A stretch of DNA of 64,000 bases from Anthonomus grandis grandis (taxonomy: Eukaryota; Arthropoda; Insecta; Coleoptera; Curculionidae): the NCBI RefSeq assembly GCF_022605725.1, contig NC_065552.1, positions 33,181,879 to 33,245,878 on the forward strand. Direction: 5' to 3'. The notes under the pieces are model-generated. The model worked only from the letters and a program-made list of their open reading frames with translations. It was not told where the DNA came from and did no database searches. A program made the translations under genes and the position numbers. Below are positions 44,880 through 56,431 of this stretch, one piece after another. Position 1 is the first letter of the stretch; each line of letters begins with the position of its first letter.

Positions 44880-46555
44880 CTCCTCTTTATTCTACAATGG
44901 GATGGAACGAGATCTTGCCGCTTCCGGGTATTGTAATTGTGGGTGTTTTTATGGCTCCTGAAATGCCTTAGCCTGTATCCAACAAATATGAGACTTTGAA
45001 AAATAAATAGGCATGGCACAGTCAAAATTCCCAAGGTAGAAAAAGCCTGTTGACAGTCATCCCTATAAGCCAAACCTGCAAGCAACCTAATTGTCTTTCG
45101 CTAAAGCCCAAAAACCCTACACATGATCCCAAGCTAAAATTACGTAACTGAGGTGAGTATAGAAGATTGCCAAATAGGCTGTTTTTAAGACTTTCAGACC
45201 CACATTCATATCTAAAGTTCCCAGCACAAAAAGACTTATGGCTAACAATCCACTAACCATTTCAATGTGGTTCCCTCCACAAAAGGTGCGGGTCCAAAAG
45301 ACCTCCCAGTAACTTGACACTACTAATACTGCCATTCTCTAGTACCTATCCCTAATCTTTTGTTGGTCTTTACCTCATTGAGCAGCAGTCTATTTTCCGA
45401 GAACCACTCCTTGGCCCTCGCCTGTGCGGGAAACAAATCCTCAAGCGAATCGTTGGGTGCATTAGCTGCGAAAGAAACAGTAGTATCATCAGGAAAGAGT
45501 GTGTGTTTTGCTTGGGTATTAAATTAAGCTCTTTATTAATATAAATTAGAAAAAGAATGGGACCCAGGACTGACCCTTGAGGAACCCCAATGTTAACCAC
45601 ACTCTCTCCGACACCACCGCAGCCACCCTCACAACCTGCACTTGGTCTTGCAGGTATAACTTTTAGGAGAAAAACTATACTTTTGAAGTTTTCGGAAGAG
45701 AAACTCATTAGCGACAAAGTCGAACGCGTTACTTAAGTCGCAGAACAATACTGTGTCATATTGAAGATTATGGAAGGATTCAGTGATGTGTGAGACAAGA
45801 TCAAGAATTCCAAGCACAGTAGACCTATTTTTCCTAAAGCCAAACTGGGATTCAGTGAATAATTGTTTGTTGTTCACGTTATTAGTTATTTGTAATGTCA
45901 TAACTTTTTGGACAAGTTTTAAAATAATTAGGAGTAAAGAGATAGGTCGATAGTTCTCTCGATTACGGATGTTCCCCTTTTTAAAAATAGGTATCATTGC
46001 TGCTTTCTTAAGAATGGATGGAAATTTGTTTTCTTTGAAGCATAAGTTTCCTAATTTTGTCAGTGGGCTTACTATGCAATTTTTAACCATTTTAATTAAA
46101 TCTGTATTTAGTCCATAGATATCACTACTGTTCTTAGTTTTTAAATTTGTTTTAAGATCCCTTATTTGTGTAAGTGTAATGTTTCAAAAGTAAGGAAGTT
46201 GTATGAGAGATCAATGTTCATATTTTTCATTAAGTCAGTATTACAATCGGGAATTTTTTTAATAAATTTTTGTTAGCCATGTTTAAGAAATACTCGTAAA
46301 ATTTATCCGGAGTGATGTTATGAGGTTTAGGTATGTTTTTTGATAAACTTCTATGTTTGTTAATAATGTCCCACACTGTTTGCCCAGGATTTTTGGAGTT
46401 TAATATTAATATTTCGTCTGATTTTTGCTTAGCCCTACTAATTGTATTTTTACACTTTTTTTTTAAATTTTCATAATTTGTATATTATTTTCAGCTTCAT
46501 ACTGCCTACCTATTTGCTCCAAAAAGTGGAGATGTTCCCACATTTCTTTTATTCT
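44880..46555 (-). pseudogene. Jockey-like non-LTR ORF2 (linker and RT)
   Basis: From 46450 downward on the minus strand: ILILNSKNPGQTVWDIINKH, ITPDKFYEYFLNMANK (linker before RT), CFKENKFPSILKKAAMIPIF, NRENYRPISLL, TESQFGFRKNRSTVLGI, DTVLFCDLSNAFDFVANEFL (motif A), and in shifted frames NIGVPQGSVLGPILFLIYIN (B), PDDTTVSFAANAP (C, first residue changed), WFSENRLLLNEVKTNK (D), LKTAYLAIFYTHLSYVILAW (connection). Breaks are few (around 45690, 45520 and beyond), so this is one of the better preserved ORF2s. Its 5' side ends at repeat B (46556). Confidence 0.85.
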
Positions 46556-47525
46556 TAGAACATTGAAAGACTAGAATCAGTAAACAACAACTTTGTTTAA
46601 GTTCAACATGTACTCAGAGCAAGGGGGTGTTTTGTTTACAAACATATTCACCGATTCTCTGTTGTTAAGTTTACACACATTTTTAAAAGAAAATATTTTC
46701 AGCTATATATTAACATATTATATAATAATATTAATTTAACTTATTTGTGTTGGATTTTGGATTAAAAATAAAAAGTAGACGTAGAAATAACCTATTCTAA
46801 GAGCAAAAATAACATCTTCATACCAAAAAAAAAATTATTAGCATTTTTATTCCTAAAATCGCTTCTTCGGAAAGAGAGATATTCGGAATGGCTTTTTGTT
46901 TACACTCGACATTTGTGAAGTTCTGTGATTTTTTCTTTAGTTTTTAGTTGAAAGAGAAAAAAGGCCTCATTTGAGTGTTTGTGAACTGTTATGATGTTAA
47001 AAATTTGCGGCCATGGAAAGCCTTTTATACTGCACTATGGAAAAAAGGCGATTCATGCCGATCTTTTCACAAGTAAATACCGACACTATCATAAATCATA
47101 TCAGTCAAGAGAACCGTCATCATAAACGTAGAATAGAGGATCATAGAAACAAACTTGAATAAAAACCTGAATGTGAATCTATCTATTAATAGGCTATAAA
47201 GAATAAAAAACTTAAGTTTAGTTCATGGTTTTATTAACATGATTGACTTTATGTAAAAATGTTTTTTCATATAAAAACTTTTTATTAGATAGATAGACCT
47301 TTACTTTAATGAAGTACATTGAAAAAATGCATAAACGAGTTCATAAACGGTAATATTGTTTATATTTAAACACAATCTATTATTAATAAATAAATATTTA
47401 TCATGTAAATATTTTTTGACGACGCCATTGGTAAAGATTCCTTGTGTCAGTAGCATGAACAATGCGATCGAGCGGCGCGACGTTGCGATGTTGTTGCCCT
47501 TTTCTTTAATATACGTTATCTACAT
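46556..47525. repeat. Unclassified repeat B, copy 2 (no PLE)
   Basis: Matches 27405-27550 and then 30545-30855 in the same order, without the PLE. Shared landmarks: TAAACAACAACTTTGTTT, AGAGTTCATAAACGG-like, GCGATCGAGCGGCG and GTTGCGATGTTGTTGCC. It has about 400 extra bases (46670-47070) not in copy 1. Confidence 0.8.
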
Positions 47526-48125
47526 CCATTTAACTTTCATTATTAACTTCTTTATGGAGTAGCCTTAGGTTTGTCGCCATAAGTGCGATGTTGTCGGTTT
47601 CAATCCTGTCATCAGCGGCATATATCTTTCTTCTTCTTCCTTTGTGTCTCCCGAGTTCTCTTATCAGACGGTTATGGTTATTTAAACCAATTTCTGTATC
47701 CTCGTCTCTAGTATACGTATACTTAGCGAGGCGTTCTATTTCAATCTTTCACACCACACCTCATTGTGTAGTGAGGTTTAGGGGTTCTCAATTTCGGGGC
47801 ACAGAGTAGTCTCCTTCTTCCATTTTTTCCATCCGGCCTGGATACCGGCGTGAATAGAATAAGGCAAAGTTAACCGCTGGCTACGGTTGGAAAGGATTGT
47901 ATGAATTGGTTTACAGGGAAACAATTGGACTGGGTGAAAGGTGACGCAGAATTCCTGGCATGTATCTGTTCTGGTGTTGTCGGAGTTGTTTCGAAATTCC
48001 GCTACGCACAGTCCGTTCGGATTCTGCACCCGGTTGATTTGCACGAAGCTTTGTAGAGTGTGAATTTTGTTTCAGTTAGGTTTTTCATAAGAGAGATTTT
48101 GGTTCCTTTGAGATATCGCGAAGAA
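47526..48125. other. Spacer with a balanced-GC stretch
   Basis: 47790-48060 has near-even base composition and no long frame. Unassigned; possibly unique host sequence. Confidence 0.45.
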
Positions 48126-48133
48126 GATTTTCT

Positions 48134-48991
48134 CAGGGGCGAAGCGTACGAGTAGACAAGGTAGACACTGTCTACCCAAAATTATCCAGTTATTTCTCAT
48201 TAATTTATCACGTATTTATTTCGTGTTTTAATTGTTGTTGAATTAAAATTAAAAAAAAATTAACACAGAACGTAGTCGCTATCCTTGCTATTATTATATA
48301 GTATCTAAACATGATTAATCCGAAGGCGCGCCCCGCCTGCCGCACCGATTAAGATAAAAATACAGGGCTGATACCCAATTAATGTATACGAGCCCTAAGA
48401 AGACACATTGTTATTTGTCTTCCGAAATTTGGAGCATCTAATCGAACCAAATAGGCATCATGCAGGCGACAGAGGTCCGGCCGCATCATTATTGAGCCTA
48501 TTACGTATGCAAAATTTACTCGCGGGAAAGACATTCAAGCTTTTGTCTATCGAAGTCGACCAGCTATTTTATTATGCTGTTGAGGGTTATTGTTTATGGA
48601 CACGCTTAATCTGGTCGGCCGCAATACATCTTCAGTTTTGTTTTTTGATGAATCTGCATTTGGTGTTTATTATTACTGCATTATTATTTTTGGGTGTATA
48701 GAAAAGGTTTTTTTAGTGGATATTTTAGTGGTTATTTATGAACGACTGTTCGATATCGGCAATAGTATTTTAGTTGTGTTTTTTTTATTTTAATCTATCT
48801 AACATTTTATGCTAGTGGTAATTATTTTTTTCTTTTTTATATCACTACATAATTTTTCTCTTTGAGTTAATATTTAATGCGCTTTTATTCCCTATTTCAT
48901 TAAAGTGAATAATATTGAATACAATTTTTTTTTCTAATTAACGATTTTTATTGTTTGTCTACCCGAAAAAAAAGTTCACGCTTCGCCACTG
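48134..48991. mobile_element. Non-autonomous hAT-like element
   Basis: Left end CAGGGGCGAAGCGT and right end (complement) CAGTGGCGAAGCGT are inverted repeats. GTAGACAA blocks lie just inside both ends. Flanking 8-mers GATTTTCT (48126-48133) and GATGTTAT (48992-48999) agree at six of eight positions, fitting a hAT 8-bp duplication that has drifted. No transposase frame inside 858 bp. The CAGTGGCG end is typical of hAT elements with TTF-type transposases. Confidence 0.75.
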
Positions 48992-48999
48992 GATGTTAT

Positions 49000-50190
49000 C
49001 TGTACACGCAAACGACAAAAAGTATCTTTTCTCGTTTTTTTTTTGGATCTTGACCGTTCTGTCCCGAACCTGCCTCACATATTTTAGACAGAAATTTTTC
49101 ATCATACAATAATTATTTTATTGTCTCTCTGATCAATGATTCTGATTGATGTTGTTTTTTTGAGAGACATTTTTAATGTCTACTGTAAAACCTATTTTAT
49201 TTTTTTTTTTAATTTTCAATTTTAATATACATGTGTTTGCTTTTAAAACCAAACTCTTTTAATCTATATTTATTCTATGTCAAATAAATAAGTTTATATA
49301 TTTAATAAATTGTATACAGCTAAAGCTCTATAATAATTGGTCCAGAGGATACACAAACAAGGTTAATGAGTGAGTCAGTCAGAAAGTAACGTTTGAAAGA
49401 AGTGTTTGTCACAGAAGTGTTACTGGTGGCATGAGGGTGCTGAATTTAATAGTCATGAATATGAAAAAAATAGATGATCTTAAGATGTATAGTCATTATG
49501 AGGAAGTTTGTACAGATCTTTTTGATATTGCGCACTTTTGGTACCCGCACAATTAGGTGGGAAAGTCTCTGTTTAATTAGGAATGAATGCGCAATTTCTC
49601 GAGTGCTGGCTGGTAAGACTGGTAGATTTTACCTGGGGCTCGATTGACAAAAATAAACATGAGGCTATAATAGAAATATACCCTTTGTCTAATATGTTGA
49701 GATGCTTACTGTTTAGCGACAGTGGAGCGTCTGGGGAAGCCCTTACTATTTTAGGTGACACTAGGTACTCGTCAAACAAAAAGAAATCCTATATCTCAAT
49801 ATTGGAATGTAACATTGTGTTAATTGATGTAAACTGACTGCAAGGGGACCGAGGTTCCCCGTTGAGTATATTTTAATATTCCAAAAGTTGACAAAAGAGC
49901 AATTGTTTGCGTTATTTTACCCAGATTACATTCACAGTAGGTTTTCCAATCATATCACACTTGAACATGTTGCTTAAAGCGAAGCGATACAAAGATGCGT
50001 GTTTATCGTATAAATTTCCAATATTCGACTAAAGATCTTAATTCATTTATATTGCCTCTTAAGTCAATAAGAGCTTCGTTCTACAATAACGAACACCAAC
50101 ATTAAAATAAACCAGCAAATTAGCATTATCAATTAATAAACAAACAATGGACAATCGAAGAGCCGCCTTGCATAAATAAAATACAAAAGG
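49000..50190. other. AT-rich spacer
   Basis: Nothing supported; short frames at 49573-49837 overlap on both strands and lack motifs. Confidence 0.45.
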
Positions 50191-50560
50191 AGAAAAATAA
50201 AGTCGCGTCGCGTGCACACGCGGGTTTAGGCGCGAGATGAGGCGGGACGGTGCGGGCGGGTATTCTGGCCTACACACAGAGCACGACGATGCATAATTTA
50301 TGAGATAGAGCGCGTATACGATATCGATTTTCGGAATTTTGCTGCTGCTGGTGCTGCTGCTGCTGCTGATGCCGTTGCCTGGTATCAGTAGGGCCCGGCA
50401 TGGAGCCTATTCGAGTATTTCGAGTCTGTGACGACGACGTACGTCACTGGCCTGGAGGCCGGCGTGACCGATGGGCCCACGCATCGGGGGGCGGTAAACT
50501 GAACAACACAGCTGAAAGTACAGTAAGTGGATTACAGCGGGGGTAATTAATGAATGTCGA
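50191..50560. other. GC/CpG-rich island with CTG repeats
   Basis: The island includes GTCGCGTCGCGTGCACACGC, a run of CTG triplets at 50341-50370 and GACGACGACGTACGTCAC near 50430. No frame of convincing length. It stands out from the flanking AT-rich DNA and may be a regulatory island or a promoter of a host gene. Confidence 0.4.
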
Positions 50561-50824
50561 CGTCGGTCCACTATAAGGGAGAAATGTAATGAAACTATCA
50601 ATGATCTGATATGCCTAAGCTACAGACTAGGCAGTACAGTAGGACTTTTTTATTTTTTAGACAGACGCGCCGTAGAGATGGGAAAAATATTTGTGATCTT
50701 ATTCTTTCTTTTATGATATTCTAAAATGAGATTTACGAAAGGTGTAGATCAATATAAGTAAATAATCTCACTAAAATTTGAAATAATTGCTTGCCATACA
50801 CACATAAATCTATCTGTCTGCTTT

Positions 50825-50993
50825 AATCGGCACGGTTAAGTCTGCCGGTTTTATCTGCAGTCTAGTAAAACCGCTATTATCAACTAATTCAAAATAAAAA
50901 GCAGCGGTCAAATCTTACAGGTTAATCCGCCTAGGGCAATACTTTATATTAGTGTCCGTAAAACTGCAGATTGACCCAGAGATTTAACCGCAT
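50825..50993. repeat. Short palindromic element
   Basis: CGGTTAAGTCTGCCGGTTTT...ATCTGCAGT at the left is mirrored by ACTGCAGAT...AGAGATTTAACCG at the right, about 165 bp overall. Non-coding; MITE-like. Confidence 0.5.
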
Positions 50994-51399
50994 CCGTGGA
51001 ATTTAAATTTGAAATTGATTTGGCGAAACGTTATTATATAGAGTGACCGCCTAAAGTTCCGCATAAATTCGATAAAAATTAGAGACATGATTTTTTAAGA
51101 AAACGCTCGGACCCGTCAATTTTTATTTTAAGTTTCAGCGCATTATTTCACATAAATTTTTGTATACAGGGTGAAACAAATAAAAGATATGACGTCATCG
51201 GTCATTTTTTAAAATGGAATGCTATATTTTTTATTGCATTTATGAAATATAGGCAAAATTCCAAGCAAGTAATAACACACCTTATCTCAAAACTCAACTG
51301 TTTCCGAAATATTTACATTTAAATAACAAGAACACAAACAAGCACGTCTCGTTTTGAACGTTATATTCCAGTCTTATTCGTTCTTTAAAATCCTCTTAA

Positions 51400-52120
51400 A
51401 AGGCTCTTCAAGTAACCCTATAAGAAAAAGTTCAAAGGTGTTAAACCCGGAGATCTTGGTGGCCATTCAAAGGGGCCAATACATCTACCTGGAAATACAT
51501 CATACAGGTACTCACAGACAGATTTTGCCAAATTTTGAGGAACCACGCCGTCCTGTTGAAACCAGATGTTTCTATTCGGGACGTCAGCTTCTATAGGGCA
51601 AGGATTCAAAATAGCCAAATTCGGAACTAGGTCCTCCTGCAAGAATTCTACATATCTTGCTCCATTAAGATTTTCTTGGAAGAAAATCGGTCCTATAACT
51701 CAATCACCAACAATCCCTGTCCAATTATTGACTTTTTCTGATGTTAAGTGTGGCCTTTGCTCACCCAAAATGTGGCTTTTTGTCTGCCCAATAATGACTA
51801 CAATTTACCTCACCATTCAACAGAAAATAGGACGTTTTCTATTTGTAGAACATTCCTGTCTGGTAGATCGATCACTCTTTCTTTGGTAATTTATTTGAAA
51901 AATTGAAGTGTTTTATTCGGATCATCTTCGGTGAGTTCCTGAAGGATTATTATTTTATAAGGTGACTTCTTCATGACATTTTTCAGCTTTAAGAACTCTT
52001 GCGACTGATGACTGGTTAATTTCGAGTTCCCTAGGTATCTGCCTAGTGGGAATATGAGGATTTTCTTCAAGAGAGAAGAACATTAATTATGACCTTTTCA
52101 AAGTGCACTCCGACGATAAT
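51400..52120 (-). pseudogene. Mariner-like transposase remnant
   Basis: Minus strand: SVARVLKAEKCHEE (HTH end, about 52000), then NNWTGIVGD and IGPIFFQENLNGARYVEFLQ (51720-51640), EDLVPNLAILNP, NIWFQQDGVVPQNLAKSVCE (second Asp), VFPGRCIGPFEWPPRSPGLT and PLNFF. The conserved SPD is SPG and the third acid is Asn (PLDFF in live copies), so two key residues are gone. The first Asp block is unreadable. Right terminus not found. 51029-51060 (GTGACCGCCTAAAGTTCCGC) and 51172 (TATACAGGGTG) may be terminal sequences. Confidence 0.75.
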
Positions 52121-52149
52121 TTTTTATATTATGTCTTGACTGTGAGTTT

Positions 52150-53085
52150 CGTTGCACAAATATCAATCGAATGCGATACTACTCCTTTTAGAACACCTTT
52201 GATTTAGTGAATTTATTCCAAGTTAGAGGCTCGCACTACATACGCAAATAACGAGCCGATGAACACACAAAAGATCTCTATTAAATTATCTAATATAAAT
52301 AATGCATCTGTTAATTTAGCTTCCAAAAGACTTTATAAAATGTCAGTAGGTGCAGTCATAAGATTTCGTTCTTCTCTCGGGTTTTCACACTTCACTATAA
52401 AACTGCCTTTGAGAGCTGTTAAATCACCTTTTAACGGAACCTCATAAAACCTTAAATGGAAAAAATATACGCCAGAGCTTAATTTGATTTTATAGTCTTT
52501 AGTGTATCTTAATCGTCTATTGCCAATCAATCTCTATCCCTTAAGAAACAAATACCCTAAAGGAGGAAAAACAAGAGTAAGACCGAAGCAATTTCATTAA
52601 AATCGAAACTCGAAACACTCGCAACAATCTCGTTTCTCAGAGAGAGACGCAACACGGTCATTACGCAAACTTCTCCCCATCGTAGCCTTTATTCGCCGCC
52701 CGTCGCGTAAACTCCACACTTCGTCTCTCTTTCTCTCTCTCTCTCTCTCTCTCGCCATTTCATTTTCGTTCGCATTTTATCACGAATTTCATCCGCAGGC
52801 CACGCACCACGCATCGCGGCCCCTGATCCCTCGGGAACAAGTTTCCCGAAAAGAGGAGCCGCCGTCCCGGATTTACTTTGCAATTTGGAAAAGAAGTTCG
52901 TAAATAATAAACCGGGGAAAATGGGCTCTAAACCCACGTCAAGGGACAGGCTATGTCAGGACTTTGGCTTTGTTGAAGATATTCTTGCTGTAGGGTTTTG
53001 ACTTTTGTTTTTGAAGTTAAAAACAAATAAGCTCCTTTAGACAAAACACCGAAAAAACTTCATTTACTTTCTTTTTTTTTTTCTT
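52150..53085. other. Spacer with (CT)n and GC-richer block
   Basis: Holds a (CT)n tract at 52720-52753 and a GC-richer block at 52600-52930 with CCTCGGGAACAAGTTTCCCG (palindromic) and AAGAAGTTCGTAAATAATAA. No supported gene. Confidence 0.5.
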
Positions 53086-53089
53086 CATC

Positions 53090-53400
53090 AGCCTTCTGCA
53101 ATCTACTTCTGGACATAAGCCTCTCCGTAAGTTTCAGATTCGGGTAAAATTTTCCGCCACTTTCTTTGTCCATCTCTCCTCATCTTGTGACCCGCTAAGT
53201 TTCAGCTCGGCAACTTTATTGATTATATCAACGACTCCAGTCCTCCTCCTTATCTTCTTATTTCTTATCCTATCCCTTAAAGAGATTTCCAACATTGTTT
53301 GCTCCATTACTCTTTGAGCTACTCTAAGCCGACTCGCGCTGTATTGGTTTAGTGTCATTGTCTTCAGACCATACTGCCACATGTAAAACGCACATATCGT
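53090..53400 (-). pseudogene. RTE-like RT C-terminus and 3' end
   Basis: Minus strand reads YGLKTMTLNQYSASRLRVAQ, RVMEQTMLEISLRDRIRNKK and IRRRTGVVDIINKVAELKLS. This is the conserved C-terminal block of RTE/CR1-like endonuclease-RT proteins (QRAMERxMLGISLRDRIRN). After a deletion, GEAYVQK and a stop correspond to the usual C-terminus (EEAYVQ), followed by CAGAAGGCTGATGAA, a typical RTE 3' end. Confidence 0.8.
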
Positions 53401-54040
53401 GCACTTTTCGTTTTAAATTTATTGACATATCTGGCTTTCTGAGAATGTGTTTCAGATTGCCGAAAGCACCACAGATTTTTAAAACTTCATTTTAAACTTC
53501 TGGAATTCTCTTCTAAATCTCATATTCTTCAAAAGCACTATATACTCTCCCTGATAACGTTACTGTTTTTTTTTTTCATTTTTTAGGACCCTCTTTGTTA
53601 TTTCACTTCGCCGCAAACTTCATCTCAAAGCTCGCGTTCCTTAGGGAACCGTTTCCAGGCCGCCGAGATGATTCCTATAATATCCAGTTACCGATCCAGA
53701 GAGCGAAAGAAGTTCTTAAATAATAATAAAGTTGGGTCTCGAAACATGACGGAAAAAATTCCCCTCTCGAACCGGAAACGATGGACAAGGGATCTATACG
53801 TATACGATGAGATGAAAAAGATAATGAGTAATTGCAGCTTATTATAGGAGTGCGTGATGAAGACGTGTAATAATTTGTTTTATGTCTGGCGTAAAGAAAA
53901 GATAATTTATAGGGTCGTTTATCTTATCCCTGATATTTTGTTAAATGATTAGGGATTTGGGATTAAGGCTCAGGTGTGTGAATAAGAACGCAAGATTTGA
54001 ATTGCGCGCCATGTTTGTCCGACATTATGTCACATTATTA
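53401..54040. other. Spacer with GC-richer block
   Basis: 53590-53770 is GC-richer and includes AAGAAGTTCTTAAATAATAA, near-identical to a motif at 52885-52910. No frame supported. Confidence 0.45.
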
Positions 54041-54044
54041 TGAC

Positions 54045-54760
54045 GTCACGGTAGAACAACGCGTAATGATTGTCAAAAATTAATATCAAAATGGTGAAAG
54101 TTTAATTGCCACTATTCGTAAAGTGCGTCCAATGTTTAGTCGAAATAATGTTACTCATTCATCTAATGTGAGAAGAATAATCAAAAAGTTGGAAAGTACT
54201 AGTTCAGTTAGTGATGTAAAACATACGATACGAGCTCGTAGAGGTCGTTCAGAACAAAACATCACAACAGTTCGTGAGAGTGTGACTGAAAAGCCAGAGA
54301 GACAAAAATTGGACATTTCAATTGGAGCACTCTTCAGCGAATTCTCCTTTAGATTTACAGCTGCTATCCTACAAAATCCAACTGACTAAACAACTTCTGG
54401 CAGCAGTAGGTGACCCTGCCAGACCTTCGAATGGCAAATACCTATTCAAGTCACGGCATGCGAAAAAGTTCGCCTACGCAGCGTTCGAAAATACGGATAC
54501 GATGTTTCGTGCGAAATTCCTTTAATTTCGTATGTGAATTAGAAATTAAGGTGAGATTCACCTGTTACTCGTTGTCGGAGGAAATATGAACCGATGTGAA
54601 TTTTTTGACTATTGTGGATATTTCGTATACAATATCGAACAAAATTACTCTCGTCAGTAAACAAAACGCGATTTAAAAAATTAGAAATTTGGACGATTTG
54701 ATGAAGGAATGGCAAGAACATGGGAGCAGAAAAAAGTAATTATAAAGCGGAAAAAATTGA
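54045..54760 (+). pseudogene. Mariner-like transposase, rearranged
   Basis: Plus strand 54050-54320 reads VEQRVMIVKN, SLIATIRKVRPMFSRNNVTH and SSVSDVKHTIRARRGRSEQN, the DUF4817 HTH region and linker. 54330-54390 reads the next block (ILQ.. and YKIQLTKQL). From 54540 to 54700 the following block lies on the minus strand: FLNRVLFTDESNFVRY, the first catalytic Asp. The element has therefore been inverted internally or is two head-to-head fragments. No second or third Asp block. Confidence 0.65.
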
Positions 54761-54974
54761 TTTCTTTAGGAATTTTAAATACAGCGAAGTTGCTTACGAT
54801 ACGTTGGCATTTTATCGAGTACTCAATTCCGCTGACTCCAGTAACTCGAGAACTGCTTCTGCTACTTACACTATTCGTACTTCTTGCGATAAGACGTTTG
54901 TTACTTAATTGTATCATTTAAGCGCAAATGTTTCAGCCGATAGGCAAATATAGTGTGATTGGTTACTCTACATC

Positions 54975-55260
54975 TTGGATACAACTCATGCATTACAATC
55001 GTTCATACATTTGAATGAATTTATTTTTGACTGTGGCCAGCTTAAATCCATTTTAGAACAGGTTGAATCAATGAGTGAACTAGATCGTTATTGTGCTCTG
55101 ATATTGGACGAGATATCCTTTTGTTCGGGAATTTTGTATGAAAAGTCCAGACAGAGAATTGCTGGATTTGAAGATTTAAAAATACTTGGTTGAAACTTGT
55201 CGCCAATAGAACGGCTCTAAGAGAATTGATAATGAAGTATACTGACAGCAAACCTACTCC
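54975..55260 (+). pseudogene. P-element/THAP9-like transposase fragment
   Basis: A 73-codon frame contains QLKSILEQVESMSELDRYCA, LILDEISFCSGILY and RIAGFEDL. This pattern (L-x-F-D-E-[MI]-S/x-I...Y...I-x-GFEDL) is the start of the P-element/THAP9 RNase H-like catalytic region, where the Asp of LDE is catalytic. The frame stops after LKILG and weak continuation follows. Assignment rests on this one block. Confidence 0.45.
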
Positions 55261-55264
55261 ATGT

Positions 55265-56195
55265 CACTTAATTACAATTATATGGAGAAACGAAGATAAT
55301 GCAGTCAATTATTTCTATTACTTTAACCATAGGCAAGATGTGTAACTCTCAAAGTATAATTTCATTTCTTTGGGATCATTCCTTGAAGTTTGTCGGACTT
55401 ATAATACCGTACATTTTTATTGCTGTATGATAAATATATCTTATTCTCTGATTCTCAATTTCAGTTAATATACTGGAATCGTTTCTGACTTTGGTTAATA
55501 AATGTAGTAACTTCTTCAGTTCTTATATTAATCTTTTTGACCATTGATTAATTGTTAAAATAACTAAAAATGTCTTAGTAGTGCTGGTCTACACAATTGT
55601 TACCACAATAATTAAACCAATTTATTACTAAAATACATGACTTGCATTTTCATATTTCTACGCAGCAGCAAGCATTTTAACCATATTAGGCCTTGCGTTA
55701 CCATATAATAATACGTTTAATAGTTACTAAAATAATACATTTTAAACTATATTTATTATACATAAGTACTGAAACTAATTAATTATATGGTAACTAACAG
55801 ACCAATAATTCATACTTCCAGGACCATTTAATAAAATAGTGCCAGAATTCTGTTGAAGTCTAGATATTGCCTAGTAAATACTACAGATTACATACACTTA
55901 ATAATATATTACATCGCATAATCAACAGTAAGTCGTAAAGAAGAGCTTGAAGCAAAAGAAAAAAACTTCAATACCATAGATTAGGACAACAGAGAAAAGA
56001 TTTCTCCCACACGTAAAAATACCCTATCAAGAGACTCAAATGATTCATTCAGGTTTGTGTGTTTGTGATCATTCAAAAAAAAAAAAAAAAGAAAAAAAGA
56101 AAAGGAAGCCTAGCCATAGTAATGCTTTGACGCTTCCATATAAAGAGGGCTTTAATTCGTAAGGAGCGTTATAGTGAATAGAAGGCACCGGCTTT
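55265..56195. other. AT-rich spacer
   Basis: Nothing supported; an A-rich run lies at 56075-56105. Confidence 0.5.
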
Positions 56196-56431
56196 TAATT
56201 GTCAGATGTCTAAAACACCTGTTCAAATGGCGCTGTTTATGTGTTTAATGCGCATTTCAGATTTGTGCGGATTTAAAAAACGGTTGTTAGGGAAGTGCGT
56301 AAAAACATGGAACCTAATAAGTACCTCAGAAATAGTTTTTGCTCTTAAAACAATCTACAATAATGTTTTATTGAGGTATTTTAATTTTTGGGACTATAAG
56401 CTTAATTTTGTGTTATTTTTTGCTAATAGAC

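Noticed and set aside
47356..47809. Plus-strand frames of 68-73 codons
   Set aside because: Short, one lies in repeat B, no motif or conservation signal visible.
52259..52530. Possible coding exon on either strand
   Set aside because: Frames of 62-65 codons overlap on both strands, no splice sites or domains that could be supported.
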